From positions 1 to 17,467 of the forward strand of contig DKYZ01000083.1 of assembly GCA_002493515.1 (NCBI GenBank): a DNA stretch of 17,467 bases, given 5' to 3'. Under the pieces are notes generated by a model. It was not told the origin of the DNA. It saw nothing but the letters and a program-made list of their open reading frames with translations, and did no database searches. Numbering within the stretch: the first letter of the stretch is position 1; each line of letters begins with the position of its first letter. Made by a program: the position numbers and the translations under genes. Positions 1 through 6,992 of the stretch are shown here, piece after piece. The DNA is from Porphyromonadaceae bacterium UBA7087. Its GTDB lineage: Bacteria > Bacteroidota > Bacteroidia > Bacteroidales > Muribaculaceae.

Positions 1-33
1 ACCCGCAACATCGACGACTGGATAGTGGAATAA
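1..33 (+). CDS. 3' end of an upstream gene (partial)
   Basis: The first frame is open from base 1 and reads T-R-N-I-D-D-W-I-V-E before a TAA at 31-33. It is probably the C-terminus of a gene that begins upstream. One other frame closes early with TAG. Ten residues do not allow identification. A T-rich stretch follows the stop, but I see no convincing stem for an intrinsic terminator. Confidence 0.4.
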   Translation, partial: TRNIDDWIVE

Positions 34-78
34 TCTCTTTTTTTGTCGGTTTTTGCCTCACCTCTCATTTTTTTTATA

Positions 79-86
79 TATTTTTG
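79..86 (+). promoter_or_regulatory. Candidate Bacteroidota -7 promoter element for the C1 peptidase
   Basis: TATTTTTG fits the Bacteroidota -7 consensus TAnnTTTG and lies 30 bases before the peptidase ATG at 116. A TTTG at 52-55 could be the -33 element, but the 23-base spacer is longer than usual. The region is T-rich, so chance matches are likely. If it is real, the in-frame ATG at 53 lies upstream of transcription start, which favours the start at 116. Confidence 0.4.
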
Positions 87-115
87 TGACTTTAAATTTT
101 ATACGAAGACACAAC

Positions 116-1354
116 ATGAATAGAAACGTTTTTCTCCCTCTATGTATGATCGCCCTTGGCTGCGCCGGAGCGATGGCTCACGGCATGGCCGCACCGGCCC
201 TCAGCGCCGACGACCCCGAGATTGTGGTGCCCGACTCCACAGGCTTTAAATTCACCGACATAAAGGTGATAAAGACAACTCCGGTAAAGGATCAGAACAA
301 ATCCGGTACATGCTGGGCATTCTCCGGCACAAGCGTCCTCGAGGAGGATGTGATGCGCAAGGGTGGCCCGGAGCTTGACCTCTCCGAAATGTACACCGTG
401 CGCAACGCCTACATCGACAAGGCTAAGAAATATATGCGCACCGACGGCAACATCAACTTCGCTCAGGGTGGCGGATTTCCCGATGTGCTCTATGTGGCCG
501 CCAACTACGGCGTGATGCCCGAGGAGGCTTACCAGGGTCTGAACTACGGCGAGAAGAAGCACAGCCACTACGAGATGGCCGACGCGCTCACCGCATATCT
601 CGATGCAATCCGCAAGAACAGCAATAAGAAGCTCTCCACAGCATGGCTGCCCGGTTTCATCGGCATCCTTGACGCATATATGGGAAAAGTGCCCGAGACA
701 TTCACCTACAACGGCAAGACCTACACTCCGCAGCAGTTTGCCAAGGAGATGGGAGTGGCTCCTGAGGAGTTCATAAGCGTCACGAGCTATAACCACCATC
801 CCTTCTACACCAAGTTCGCCCTGGAGATTCCCGACAACTGGCTCTGGGCAGAGAGCTATAACGTGCCGATGGAGGAGATGAAGGCCATCGTGGACAATGC
901 CATAGAGAACGGCTACACAATCGGCTGGGCCGCCGACGTCAGCGAGGGTGGATTCAAGTGGAGAAACGGTTACGCCGTGCTTCCCGAGCCTCTTAACGAG
1001 GGCGACATGGACGGAACCGAGCTTTCGCGCTGGGTGCAGCTCTCCGACAAGGACCGCGAGAAGAAGCAGTATGACATCAAGGGTCCGGTGAAGGAGAAGA
1101 AGGTGACACAGGAGAGCCGTCAGGAGACCTTCGACAACCGCGAGACCACCGACGACCACGGCATGGTGATAGTGGGTACAGCCAAGGATCAGGAGGGTAA
1201 CCGTTATTATAAGGTGAAGAACTCCTGGGACACCAACCAGCTCTACAAAGGGTATTTCTACGTTTCGGAACCCTATTTCCTGGAGAAGACCCTCTCGATT
1301 ATGGTCAACAAGAACGCTCTGCCGGGCGAGGTTTCCAAAAAGATGGGACTCTGA
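116..1354 (+). CDS. Secreted C1-family cysteine peptidase (bleomycin hydrolase / aminopeptidase C-like)
   Basis: This is a papain-fold peptidase of the C1B (bleomycin hydrolase/PepC) type, a family that trims N-terminal residues from peptides. The catalytic set is visible in the 412-residue product: oxyanion Gln60 and nucleophile Cys66 in the Q-N-K-S-G-T-C-W-A-F-S block, His348 in D-D-H-G-M, and Asn369 in K-N-S-W. The N-terminus (residues 1 to about 30) is hydrophobic with Ala-rich cleavage sites, so export to the periplasm or surface is likely, unlike the cytosolic enzymes of other phyla. Cys16 (A-L-G-C) is only a poor lipobox. I chose ATG 116 rather than the in-frame ATG 53 because the signal peptide then begins normally and a promoter-like element lies between the two. 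The stop overlaps the rsmA start by one base (TGATG), suggesting co-transcription. A natural substrate cannot be read from the sequence. Confidence 0.88.
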   Translation: MNRNVFLPLCMIALGCAGAMAHGMAAPALSADDPEIVVPDSTGFKFTDIKVIKTTPVKDQNKSGTCWAFSGTSVLEEDVMRKGGPELDLSEMYTVRNAYIDKAKKYMRTDGNINFAQGGGFPDVLYVAANYGVMPEEAYQGLNYGEKKHSHYEMADALTAYLDAIRKNSNKKLSTAWLPGFIGILDAYMGKVPETFTYNGKTYTPQQFAKEMGVAPEEFISVTSYNHHPFYTKFALEIPDNWLWAESYNVPMEEMKAIVDNAIENGYTIGWAADVSEGGFKWRNGYAVLPEPLNEGDMDGTELSRWVQLSDKDREKKQYDIKGPVKEKKVTQESRQETFDNRETTDDHGMVIVGTAKDQEGNRYYKVKNSWDTNQLYKGYFYVSEPYFLEKTLSIMVNKNALPGEVSKKMGL

Positions 1355-2151
1355 TGCCGCAGCGTGTCAAAGCGAAAAAGGCGCTCGGGCAGCATTTCCT
1401 CAAGGATGAGGATACTGCCCGGCGCATCGCATATACGATTTCCGGAAGCGAGCTTCCGGAGAGCGCCCGCCGGTGGGCCGGCATTCCCATAGTGGAGGTC
1501 GGCCCCGGCATGGGCGTGCTTTCCCGCTATCTGATGGAGATGGAGCGTCCGCTTAAGGCGGTGGAGCTTGACGCGGAGAGTGTGGAGTATCTGCGCCGCG
1601 TCATTCCCGGCCTGGACGTGGTGGAGGGTGATTTCCTGCGTCTCGATCTGAATACTCTCTTCCCGGGGGAGTTTGCCCTGATAGGGAATTATCCATACAA
1701 TATCTCGTCGCAGATATTTTTCAAGGTGCTCGACTACAGGGAGAAGATACCGGTGGTGGCGGGTATGCTCCAGAAGGAGGTGGCGGAGAGGATATGTGCC
1801 GCTCCCGGAGGGAAGACGCGCGGCATACTGTCGGTGCTGCTCCAGGCCTGGTACGACTGCGAGTATCTGTTCAATGTCGGTCCGATGGTGTTCGCTCCAC
1901 CGCCTAAGGTGACGAGCGGCGTGTTGCGTCTGACGCGCAACGGCCGGGAGAGCTTAGGTTGCGACGAGGCTCTTTTCAAGACAGTGGTGAAGACAGCATT
2001 CGGCCAGCGGCGCAAGACGCTACGCAACTCGCTGTCGTCGCTGCTCGGTCCGGACAACCCGCTGCAGGGCAGCGAGCTGCTGACGCTCCGTCCCGAACGC
2101 CTGAGTGTCGAGGACTTCATATCCATAACGAAAACGATAGAGAAGAAATAA
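1354..2151 (+). CDS. rsmA: 16S rRNA (adenine1518-N6/adenine1519-N6)-dimethyltransferase
   Basis: RsmA (KsgA) uses S-adenosylmethionine to dimethylate two adjacent adenines in the helix 45 loop of 16S rRNA, a late step in 30S maturation in the cytoplasm. The 265-residue protein has the family landmarks: K-K-A-L-G-Q-H-F-L at 8-16, SAM-binding motif I V-E-V-G-P-G-M-G at 47-54, the acidic E71-x-D73 pair, G-D at 92-93, and catalytic motif IV G-N-Y-P-Y-N-I-S at 111-118. Motif IV reads N-Y-P-Y rather than the common N-L-P-Y, a conservative change next to the target adenine. A Lys/Arg-rich C-terminal subdomain (F-G-Q-R-R-K-T-L-R-N) is present. Length is normal for the family. The ATG shares a base with the peptidase TGA, so translational coupling is likely, although the two jobs are unrelated. 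Confidence 0.96.
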   Translation: MPQRVKAKKALGQHFLKDEDTARRIAYTISGSELPESARRWAGIPIVEVGPGMGVLSRYLMEMERPLKAVELDAESVEYLRRVIPGLDVVEGDFLRLDLNTLFPGEFALIGNYPYNISSQIFFKVLDYREKIPVVAGMLQKEVAERICAAPGGKTRGILSVLLQAWYDCEYLFNVGPMVFAPPPKVTSGVLRLTRNGRESLGCDEALFKTVVKTAFGQRRKTLRNSLSSLLGPDNPLQGSELLTLRPERLSVEDFISITKTIEKK

Positions 2152-2157
2152 AAGAAT

Positions 2158-2163
2158 AGGAGG
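2158..2163 (+). promoter_or_regulatory. Strong Shine-Dalgarno for the yjbQ-family gene
   Basis: AGGAGG sits seven bases before the ATG at 2171. Near-perfect anti-16S complementarity is uncommon in Bacteroidota, where most starts lack it; other starts in this window rely on A-rich leaders. It confirms the start at 2171 and suggests independent initiation after rsmA. Confidence 0.7.
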
Positions 2164-2170
2164 AACAATA

Positions 2171-2584
2171 ATGGTGGAACAGGTTGAATTCAGGCTTCCC
2201 CGTATGTCGCGGGGCTGCCATCTGATAACGGAGCACGTGCTGAGGGCGCTTCCCGCCCCTCTTCCGCGCACCGGGTTGCTTAATCTTTTCGTGAAGCATA
2301 CCTCATGTGGACTCACAATCAACGAGAATTATGATCCCGATGTGCGCGGCGATCTGGCGGCCACCCTCGACCACATCGTACCGGAAAACGAACCCTATTA
2401 CCGCCATACCCTCGAAGGGAGCGACGACATGCCGGCCCATACCAAATCGTCGCTTACCGGCGTGTCGCTATCCATCCCCATTACCGACGGACGCCTCAAT
2501 CTCGGTACCTGGCAGGGCATCTACCTCTGCGAATACCGCGACCGCGCCTCCGCCCGCACCCTTGTCGCCACCATCTGCAGCTGA
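2171..2584 (+). CDS. yjbQ: YjbQ-family protein (UPF0047; secondary thiamine-phosphate synthase type)
   Basis: This is a small single-domain protein (137 residues) of the YjbQ/UPF0047 family, whose members form trimers and have been reported to have weak thiamine-phosphate synthase activity; the physiological role is not settled. Recognised blocks are V-K-H-T-S-C-G-L-T-I-N-E-N at 41-53, the D-P-D-V-R-G-D-L block at 55-62, an H-T-L-E-G run near 79-83, A-H-T-K-S-S-L near 89-95, and G-T-W-Q-G-I-Y at 112-118 followed by E121 and R123. These include the conserved His and acidic residues that form the putative active-site pocket. Length is typical. It starts 19 bases after the rsmA stop and is probably in the same transcript. 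The function is named from the family only. Confidence 0.9.
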   Translation: MVEQVEFRLPRMSRGCHLITEHVLRALPAPLPRTGLLNLFVKHTSCGLTINENYDPDVRGDLAATLDHIVPENEPYYRHTLEGSDDMPAHTKSSLTGVSLSIPITDGRLNLGTWQGIYLCEYRDRASARTLVATICS

Positions 2585-2641
2585 TAATCCCGATTCTCTC
2601 AATTAATTTGCCTGGATTGCTGTTTTGCCGTTTTTTTTCGT

Positions 2642-2649
2642 TAATTTTG
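2642..2649 (+). promoter_or_regulatory. Candidate -7 promoter element for lysS-gpsA
   Basis: TAATTTTG matches TAnnTTTG, about 110 bases before the lysS ATG. The best upstream partner is ATTG at 2616-2619 with a 22-base spacer, so the -33 half is weak. It would give a leader of roughly 100 bases in the 175-base gap after yjbQ. That gap contains nothing else I can identify except a small 6-bp stem at 2681-2698. Confidence 0.45.
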
Positions 2650-2759
2650 CAATTTACTGAGGGTTGAGGCTGTCATCGCGCTTATTCGCGACAATAAGAG
2701 CCGATATCAGCCCCGCATACGTCCGTTCACAGATTTAGAATAATCAAAATACATAATAT

Positions 2760-4304
2760 ATGGCAAATCAGGAACTTAGCGAACAAGAGATTGTAAGACG
2801 CAACAGCATGGAGGCTCTCCGCCAGCGCGGCATCGAGCCCTATCCCGCGCCCGAATATGTGGTGACGGGCCATTCCGTAGAGATCAAGGAGACATTCTCC
2901 GACGACCTCACCCCGCCCCGTGAGGTGACGGTGGCCGGACGAATCATGAGCCGCCGCATCATGGGCAAGGCTTCTTTCATGGAGCTCCAGGACTCCGAGG
3001 GACGCATCCAGGTCTACGTAAGCCGCGACGACCTATGCCCCGGCGAGGACAAGGAGATGTATAACGTAGTCTTCAAGAAACTCCTCGACATAGGCGACTT
3101 CATCGGCGTGAAAGGTTTCGTCTTCCGCACACAAACCGGCGAGATCTCCGTGCACGCCCAGGAAATCACCGTCCTCTCCAAGAGCCTCCGTCCCCTCCCC
3201 ATCGTGAAGATGAAAGACGGCAAGGCATACGACGCCTTCACCGACCCCGAACAGCGCTACCGCATGCGTTACGTTGACCTCGTGGTCAACAACGGCGTCA
3301 AAGAGATCTTCCTCAAGCGCACACGCATGTTCAACTCCATGCGTGAGTATTTCAACTCCCATGGCTACGTGGAGGTGGAGACCCCTATCCTCCAGGCAAT
3401 CCCCGGCGGCGCCTCCGCACGTCCCTTCATCACCCACCACAACGCCCTTGACATTCCGCTCTACCTGCGTATCGCCGACGAGCTCTATCTGAAGCGCCTC
3501 ATCGTGGGAGGTTTCGAGGGTGTCTACGAGTTCTCCAAGAATTTCCGCAACGAAGGCATGGACCGCAACCACAACCCCGAGTTCACATGTATGGAGATCT
3601 ACGTCTCCTACAAGGACTACAACTGGATGATGACCTTCACCGAGAAGATGCTTGAGAAGATCTGTCTCGACGTCAACGGCACAACCGAGGTCAAGGTGGG
3701 CGACAACACCATCTCCTTCAAGGCCCCCTATCCCCGCGTGACCATGACCCAGGCCATACTCGACAAGACCGGTTTCGACATAACCGGCAAGAGCGAGGAG
3801 GAGCTCCGCGCCTTCTGCAAGGAGAACGGCATCGAGGTGGACGAGTCATTCGGCAAGGGTAAGCTCATCGACGAGATCTTCGGCGAGAAATGCGAGGGCA
3901 CCTATATCCAGCCCACCTTCATCATCGACTATCCCATCGAGATGTCGCCTCTTACCAAGCGCCACCGCAACGACCCGCGCCTTACGGAGCGTTTCGAGCT
4001 GATGGTCAACGGCAAGGAGCTTGCCAACGCCTACTCGGAGCTTAACGACCCTATCGACCAGTATGAGCGTTTCGTAGACCAGATGCGTCTCGCCGACAAG
4101 GGCGACGACGAGGCCATGATCATCGACGCCGACTTTATCCGCGCCCTCGAATACGGTATGCCGCCTACGTCCGGAATGGGAATAGGCATGGACCGTCTCG
4201 CGATGCTCATGACTGGACAGTCTACAATCCAGGAGGTGCTTCTCTTCCCGCAGATGCGCCCCGAGAAGAAGCAGGCAAAGGACAACGACGAGGAGGAGAA
4301 ATGA
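2760..4304 (+). CDS. lysS: Lysine--tRNA ligase (class II)
   Basis: LysRS charges tRNA-Lys with lysine in two ATP-dependent steps in the cytoplasm. The 514-residue protein has the class IIb layout: an N-terminal OB-fold anticodon-binding domain at about 55-140 (V-T-V-A-G-R-I-M onward), then the catalytic core. Motif 2 is F-R-N-E-G-M-D-R near 262-269 and motif 3 is G-M-G-I-G-M-D-R at 472-479, with the ATP-contacting Arg479. The block beginning I-P-G-G-A-S-A-R-P-F-I-T (about 218-230) is the usual LysRS signature downstream of motif 1. Length is close to the bacterial norm of about 500. The C-terminus is very charged (K-K-Q-A-K-D-N-D-E-E-E-K). The stop overlaps the gpsA start as ATGA, indicating coupling. 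Confidence 0.97.
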   Translation: MANQELSEQEIVRRNSMEALRQRGIEPYPAPEYVVTGHSVEIKETFSDDLTPPREVTVAGRIMSRRIMGKASFMELQDSEGRIQVYVSRDDLCPGEDKEMYNVVFKKLLDIGDFIGVKGFVFRTQTGEISVHAQEITVLSKSLRPLPIVKMKDGKAYDAFTDPEQRYRMRYVDLVVNNGVKEIFLKRTRMFNSMREYFNSHGYVEVETPILQAIPGGASARPFITHHNALDIPLYLRIADELYLKRLIVGGFEGVYEFSKNFRNEGMDRNHNPEFTCMEIYVSYKDYNWMMTFTEKMLEKICLDVNGTTEVKVGDNTISFKAPYPRVTMTQAILDKTGFDITGKSEEELRAFCKENGIEVDESFGKGKLIDEIFGEKCEGTYIQPTFIIDYPIEMSPLTKRHRNDPRLTERFELMVNGKELANAYSELNDPIDQYERFVDQMRLADKGDDEAMIIDADFIRALEYGMPPTSGMGIGMDRLAMLMTGQSTIQEVLLFPQMRPEKKQAKDNDEEEK

Positions 4305-5302
4305 CATCTTTAGGAAAAATAGCTGTGGTGGGAGCCGGTAGCTGGGCTACCGCTCTCGCCAAGCTTCTTCTGAACAACAACGACCGCATCCTCTGGTATG
4401 TGCGCCGACAGGACCGCATCGACGACTTCATCCGCTACGGCCATAACCCGGTCTATCTCTCCGACGTGGCTTTCGACATTCCCCGGATAGACTTCTCGGC
4501 CGATATCAACGAGGTGTGCGGCCGTGCCGATACGATTGTCGTGGCCGTGCCCTCGCCCTATTTCAAGGGGGAGGCCGAGAAAATCAGCGTGGACCTGTCG
4601 TCGAAGACTATTGTCTCGGCCGTGAAGGGTATAGTGCCCGACGAGAACATGATCGTCACCGACTATTTCTCCTCGCATTTCGGCTGCGACGATTCGCGCC
4701 TGCTTGTCATCGGCGGCCCCTGCCATGCCGAGGAGGTGGCCCTCTCGCGTCTGAGCTATCTCACCATCGGCTGCCACGACGAGCAGCGCTGCCGGATGTT
4801 CGCATCCCTTCTCGCCGGCCCGAAGATGAAGACCATCATCTCGCGCGACGTGGCCGGAATAGAATACGGAGCCGTGCTGAAGAACGTCTATGCGATCGCA
4901 TCCGGAATCGTGAGCGGAATGAAGACCGGCGACAATTTCGTGGCGATGCTCGTCTGCAACGCCATCCGCGAGATGGAACGTTTCATCCAGTCCGTTTCCC
5001 CGATGCCGGGCCGCGACATATGTCTCTCGGCATACCTGGGCGACCTTCTGGTGACGGCCTACAGCCGCTTCTCGCGCAACCACAACTTCGGCTCCATGAT
5101 CGGCAAGGGCTACAGCGTCAAGGCCGCCATGATGGAGATGGAGATGGTGGCCGAGGGCTACTACGGCACCAAATGCATCCGCCAGGTCAACGACCGCGGG
5201 CCGCGCGTCGACATGCCGATCCTTAACGCGGTCTACCGCATCCTTTACGAGGGGATGCCGGCGAAGATGGCAATCGGAGCCGTCAAAGACTCGTTCTCCT
5301 GA
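4301..5302 (+). CDS. gpsA: Glycerol-3-phosphate dehydrogenase [NAD(P)+]
   Basis: GpsA reduces dihydroxyacetone phosphate to sn-glycerol-3-phosphate, the backbone of membrane phospholipids. The 333-residue protein opens with a Rossmann motif, V-G-A-G-S-W-A-T-A-L-A at 10-20. It continues with V-A-V-P-S near 81-85, the S-A-V-K-G block with Lys109, and the G-G-P-C-H-A-E-E block at 138-145, where most relatives read G-P-S-F-A-x-E. The catalytic Lys194 lies in L-K-N-V-Y-A. The C-terminal helical domain carries A-Y-L-G-D-L and the N-H-N-F-G loop. Length is normal. It overlaps lysS by four bases, so the two genes are almost certainly co-transcribed. Confidence 0.96.
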   Translation: MTSLGKIAVVGAGSWATALAKLLLNNNDRILWYVRRQDRIDDFIRYGHNPVYLSDVAFDIPRIDFSADINEVCGRADTIVVAVPSPYFKGEAEKISVDLSSKTIVSAVKGIVPDENMIVTDYFSSHFGCDDSRLLVIGGPCHAEEVALSRLSYLTIGCHDEQRCRMFASLLAGPKMKTIISRDVAGIEYGAVLKNVYAIASGIVSGMKTGDNFVAMLVCNAIREMERFIQSVSPMPGRDICLSAYLGDLLVTAYSRFSRNHNFGSMIGKGYSVKAAMMEMEMVAEGYYGTKCIRQVNDRGPRVDMPILNAVYRILYEGMPAKMAIGAVKDSFS

Positions 5303-5380
5303 GAATCAGGCTTTTTGGCCTGTTCAGGTGAACAATAACCCGATACAGTGTATTATATCTTATAGGTAAAACAGGAAAAG

Positions 5381-5415
5381 CGGAGTGCGCCGGATTCCAG
5401 AATCCGGCAGCTCCG
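5381..5415 (+). promoter_or_regulatory. Strong leader hairpin upstream of pgi
   Basis: A long imperfect inverted repeat lies 27 bases before the pgi ATG. The outer stem pairs CGGAG (5381-5385) with CTCCG (5411-5415). After a small TGC/AG internal loop, the inner stem pairs GCCGGATT (5389-5396) with AATCCGGC (5401-5408) around a CCAG tetraloop. The + strand downstream is A-rich rather than T-rich, so it is not a + strand intrinsic terminator. Read on the minus strand it is followed by CTTTTCCTGTTTT, but no minus-strand gene is there to terminate. It could be an mRNA-stabilising or regulatory structure, or a binding palindrome. No TAnnTTTG element was found in the 140-base gpsA-pgi gap. Confidence 0.6.
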
Positions 5416-5442
5416 TCAAAAACAACTCAAAATCATAGCAAA

Positions 5443-6780
5443 ATGAGATCAATCGAAATCAACATTCAGGATGCTGTCTATTTCGCAGACAACCAGTATG
5501 TAAGCCTCGAGGCCCCGACTACGGCCGCGATGAATACCCTTGAGCAGGGCACGGGCGCCGGAGCCGATTTCCTCGGCTGGGTGAAGCTTCCTTCCGAGAC
5601 CCCGCAGTCGCTTCTCGACTCGATCAGGAAAACAGCGGCGCGTCTGCGTCAGAACTGCGAGTATGTGGTGTGTGTAGGTATCGGCGGCAGCTATCTCGGC
5701 GCAAAGGCCGTCAACTACGCCCTCTCGGGTCTGTTCGATGATTTCTATGGCCCGAAGCCTAACGAGCCGAAGGTGTTGTATGCCGGGCAGAACATCAGCG
5801 AGGAATATACCGCCGAGCTTGAGCATCTTCTCACGGGAAAGACATTCGGAATCATCGTGATCTCCAAGTCGGGCACCACCACCGAGCCGGCGATCGCCTT
5901 CCGCATCCTCAAGGAGCTTCTTGAGAAGCAGGCCGGCAAGGAGAAGGCCAAAGACCTTATCGTGGCTGTCACCGACGCGAAAAAAGGGGCTCTGCGCACT
6001 CTCGCCGACAAGGAGGGCTACGAGACATACGTGATTCCCGACAACGTCGGCGGACGTTTCTCTGTCCTCACCCCCGTCGGGCTGCTTCCGATCGCCTGCG
6101 CCGGCTTCGACATAGACAAGCTCATCGCCGGAGCTCGCGAGATGGAGGAGACCACACGCCGCCAGGGTCCGGGCAATCCCGCCGAGACATACGCCCGTAT
6201 GCGCAACGCCCTCTATCAGGCTGGCAAGAAGATAGAGATTCTTGTAAACTTCAACCCCAAGCTCCATTATTTCGCAGAGTGGTGGAAACAGCTCTACGGC
6301 GAGAGCGAGGGCAAGGACGGAAAGGGTATATTCCCGACATCGGTAGACTTCACCACCGACCTCCACTCCATGGGACAGTGGATCCAGGAGGGTGAGCGCA
6401 CCATTTTCGAGACCGTGCTCTCCGTGAAGGAGCCGGCAATCACGCGCCGAATACCCGAGGACGCCGAGAATCTCGACGGAATCAACTACATCTCAGGCAA
6501 GAGAATCGACGAGGTGAACAAGATGGCGGAGCTCGGCACAAAGATGGCCCACGTCGACGGCGGAGTGCCCAATATCCACATCACCATCGACAAGCTCGAC
6601 GAGCACGCCCTCGGCCAGCTCATCTACTTCTTCGAGAAGGCCTGCGGAATATCGGGCTACCTGCTCGGGGTCAATCCCTTCAACCAGCCCGGAGTGGAGG
6701 CCTACAAGAAAAACATGTTCGCTCTGCTCGAGAAGCCCGGTTATGAGGAGGCCACGGCCAAGATCAAGTCGAGACTCTGA
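5443..6780 (+). CDS. pgi: Glucose-6-phosphate isomerase
   Basis: Pgi interconverts glucose-6-phosphate and fructose-6-phosphate in glycolysis and gluconeogenesis. The 445-residue protein is of the short bacterial type (about 450 residues) rather than the 550-residue enterobacterial/eukaryotic type. Visible motifs are G-I-G-G-S-Y-L-G-A at 79-87, the phosphate-binding S-K-S-G-T-T-T-E-P at 141-149, G-G-R-F-S-V-L-T-P-V-G near 203-213, the Q-W-I-Q-E-G block, and near the C-terminus the N-P-F-N-Q-P-G-V-E-A-Y-K signature with its catalytic lysine. It follows gpsA by 140 bases containing a strong hairpin and is closed by a clear terminator, so it may be its own unit or the end of the lysS-gpsA transcript. 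Confidence 0.97.
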   Translation: MRSIEINIQDAVYFADNQYVSLEAPTTAAMNTLEQGTGAGADFLGWVKLPSETPQSLLDSIRKTAARLRQNCEYVVCVGIGGSYLGAKAVNYALSGLFDDFYGPKPNEPKVLYAGQNISEEYTAELEHLLTGKTFGIIVISKSGTTTEPAIAFRILKELLEKQAGKEKAKDLIVAVTDAKKGALRTLADKEGYETYVIPDNVGGRFSVLTPVGLLPIACAGFDIDKLIAGAREMEETTRRQGPGNPAETYARMRNALYQAGKKIEILVNFNPKLHYFAEWWKQLYGESEGKDGKGIFPTSVDFTTDLHSMGQWIQEGERTIFETVLSVKEPAITRRIPEDAENLDGINYISGKRIDEVNKMAELGTKMAHVDGGVPNIHITIDKLDEHALGQLIYFFEKACGISGYLLGVNPFNQPGVEAYKKNMFALLEKPGYEEATAKIKSRL

Positions 6781-6827
6781 GAATCGCATCGGTTTTTGCA
6801 ACTGTTTGGGACTCAATTGAATTAGCA

Positions 6828-6868
6828 GGGGATGACTGCAAGGTTGTTGCAGTCATCCCCCTCTTTTT
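6828..6868 (+). terminator. Intrinsic terminator after pgi
   Basis: GGGGATGACTGCAA (6828-6841) pairs perfectly over 14 bases with TTGCAGTCATCCCC (6847-6860) around a five-base loop, followed by CTCTTTTT. This is the strongest terminator-like structure in the window and separates pgi from recA. Confidence 0.92.
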
Positions 6869-6913
6869 AGTATTATTTATGATTGCGGACGTGTGTTTTT
6901 ATCGACGTTTTTC

Positions 6914-6945
6914 TTTGATTGATACCATGTTGTGTATTAACTTTG
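6914..6945 (+). promoter_or_regulatory. recA promoter (Bacteroidota -33/-7)
   Basis: TTTG at 6914-6917 and TAACTTTG at 6938-6945 are separated by 20 bases, an essentially exact match to the Bacteroidota consensus TTTG-N19-21-TAnnTTTG. Transcription should start near 6952, giving a leader of about 40 bases before the ATG at 6993. I see no obvious LexA-type palindrome in the leader. Confidence 0.8.
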
Positions 6946-6992
6946 CAGTATAAATCAACAACCCGAAGAAAACAATAAATACCTATATAATT

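Noticed and set aside
53..115. Upstream ATG extending the C1 peptidase by 21 residues
   Set aside because: The extension would precede the natural signal peptide with a second hydrophobic stretch and would overlap the promoter-like element at 79-86.
140..1159. 339-codon open frame on the minus strand opposite the C1 peptidase
   Set aside because: It lies entirely inside a gene with intact catalytic residues. Its Leu/Val/His-rich translation looks like an antisense shadow of biased codon use, and no start context supports it.
2681..2698. CTTATT/AATAAG stem in the lysS leader as a riboswitch or T-box
   Set aside because: Six weak pairs and a short leader of about 100 bases do not support any known riboswitch, and no T-box motif is visible.
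5307..5322. Small CAGGC/GCCTG hairpin after gpsA as a terminator
   Set aside because: The stem has only five pairs, its T run is in the loop rather than downstream, and no T tail follows.
4310..6366. Long minus-strand frames opposite gpsA (257 codons) and pgi (305 codons)
   Set aside because: Both are shadows of clearly conserved enzymes, with no domain in their translations and no promoter or ribosome-site support.
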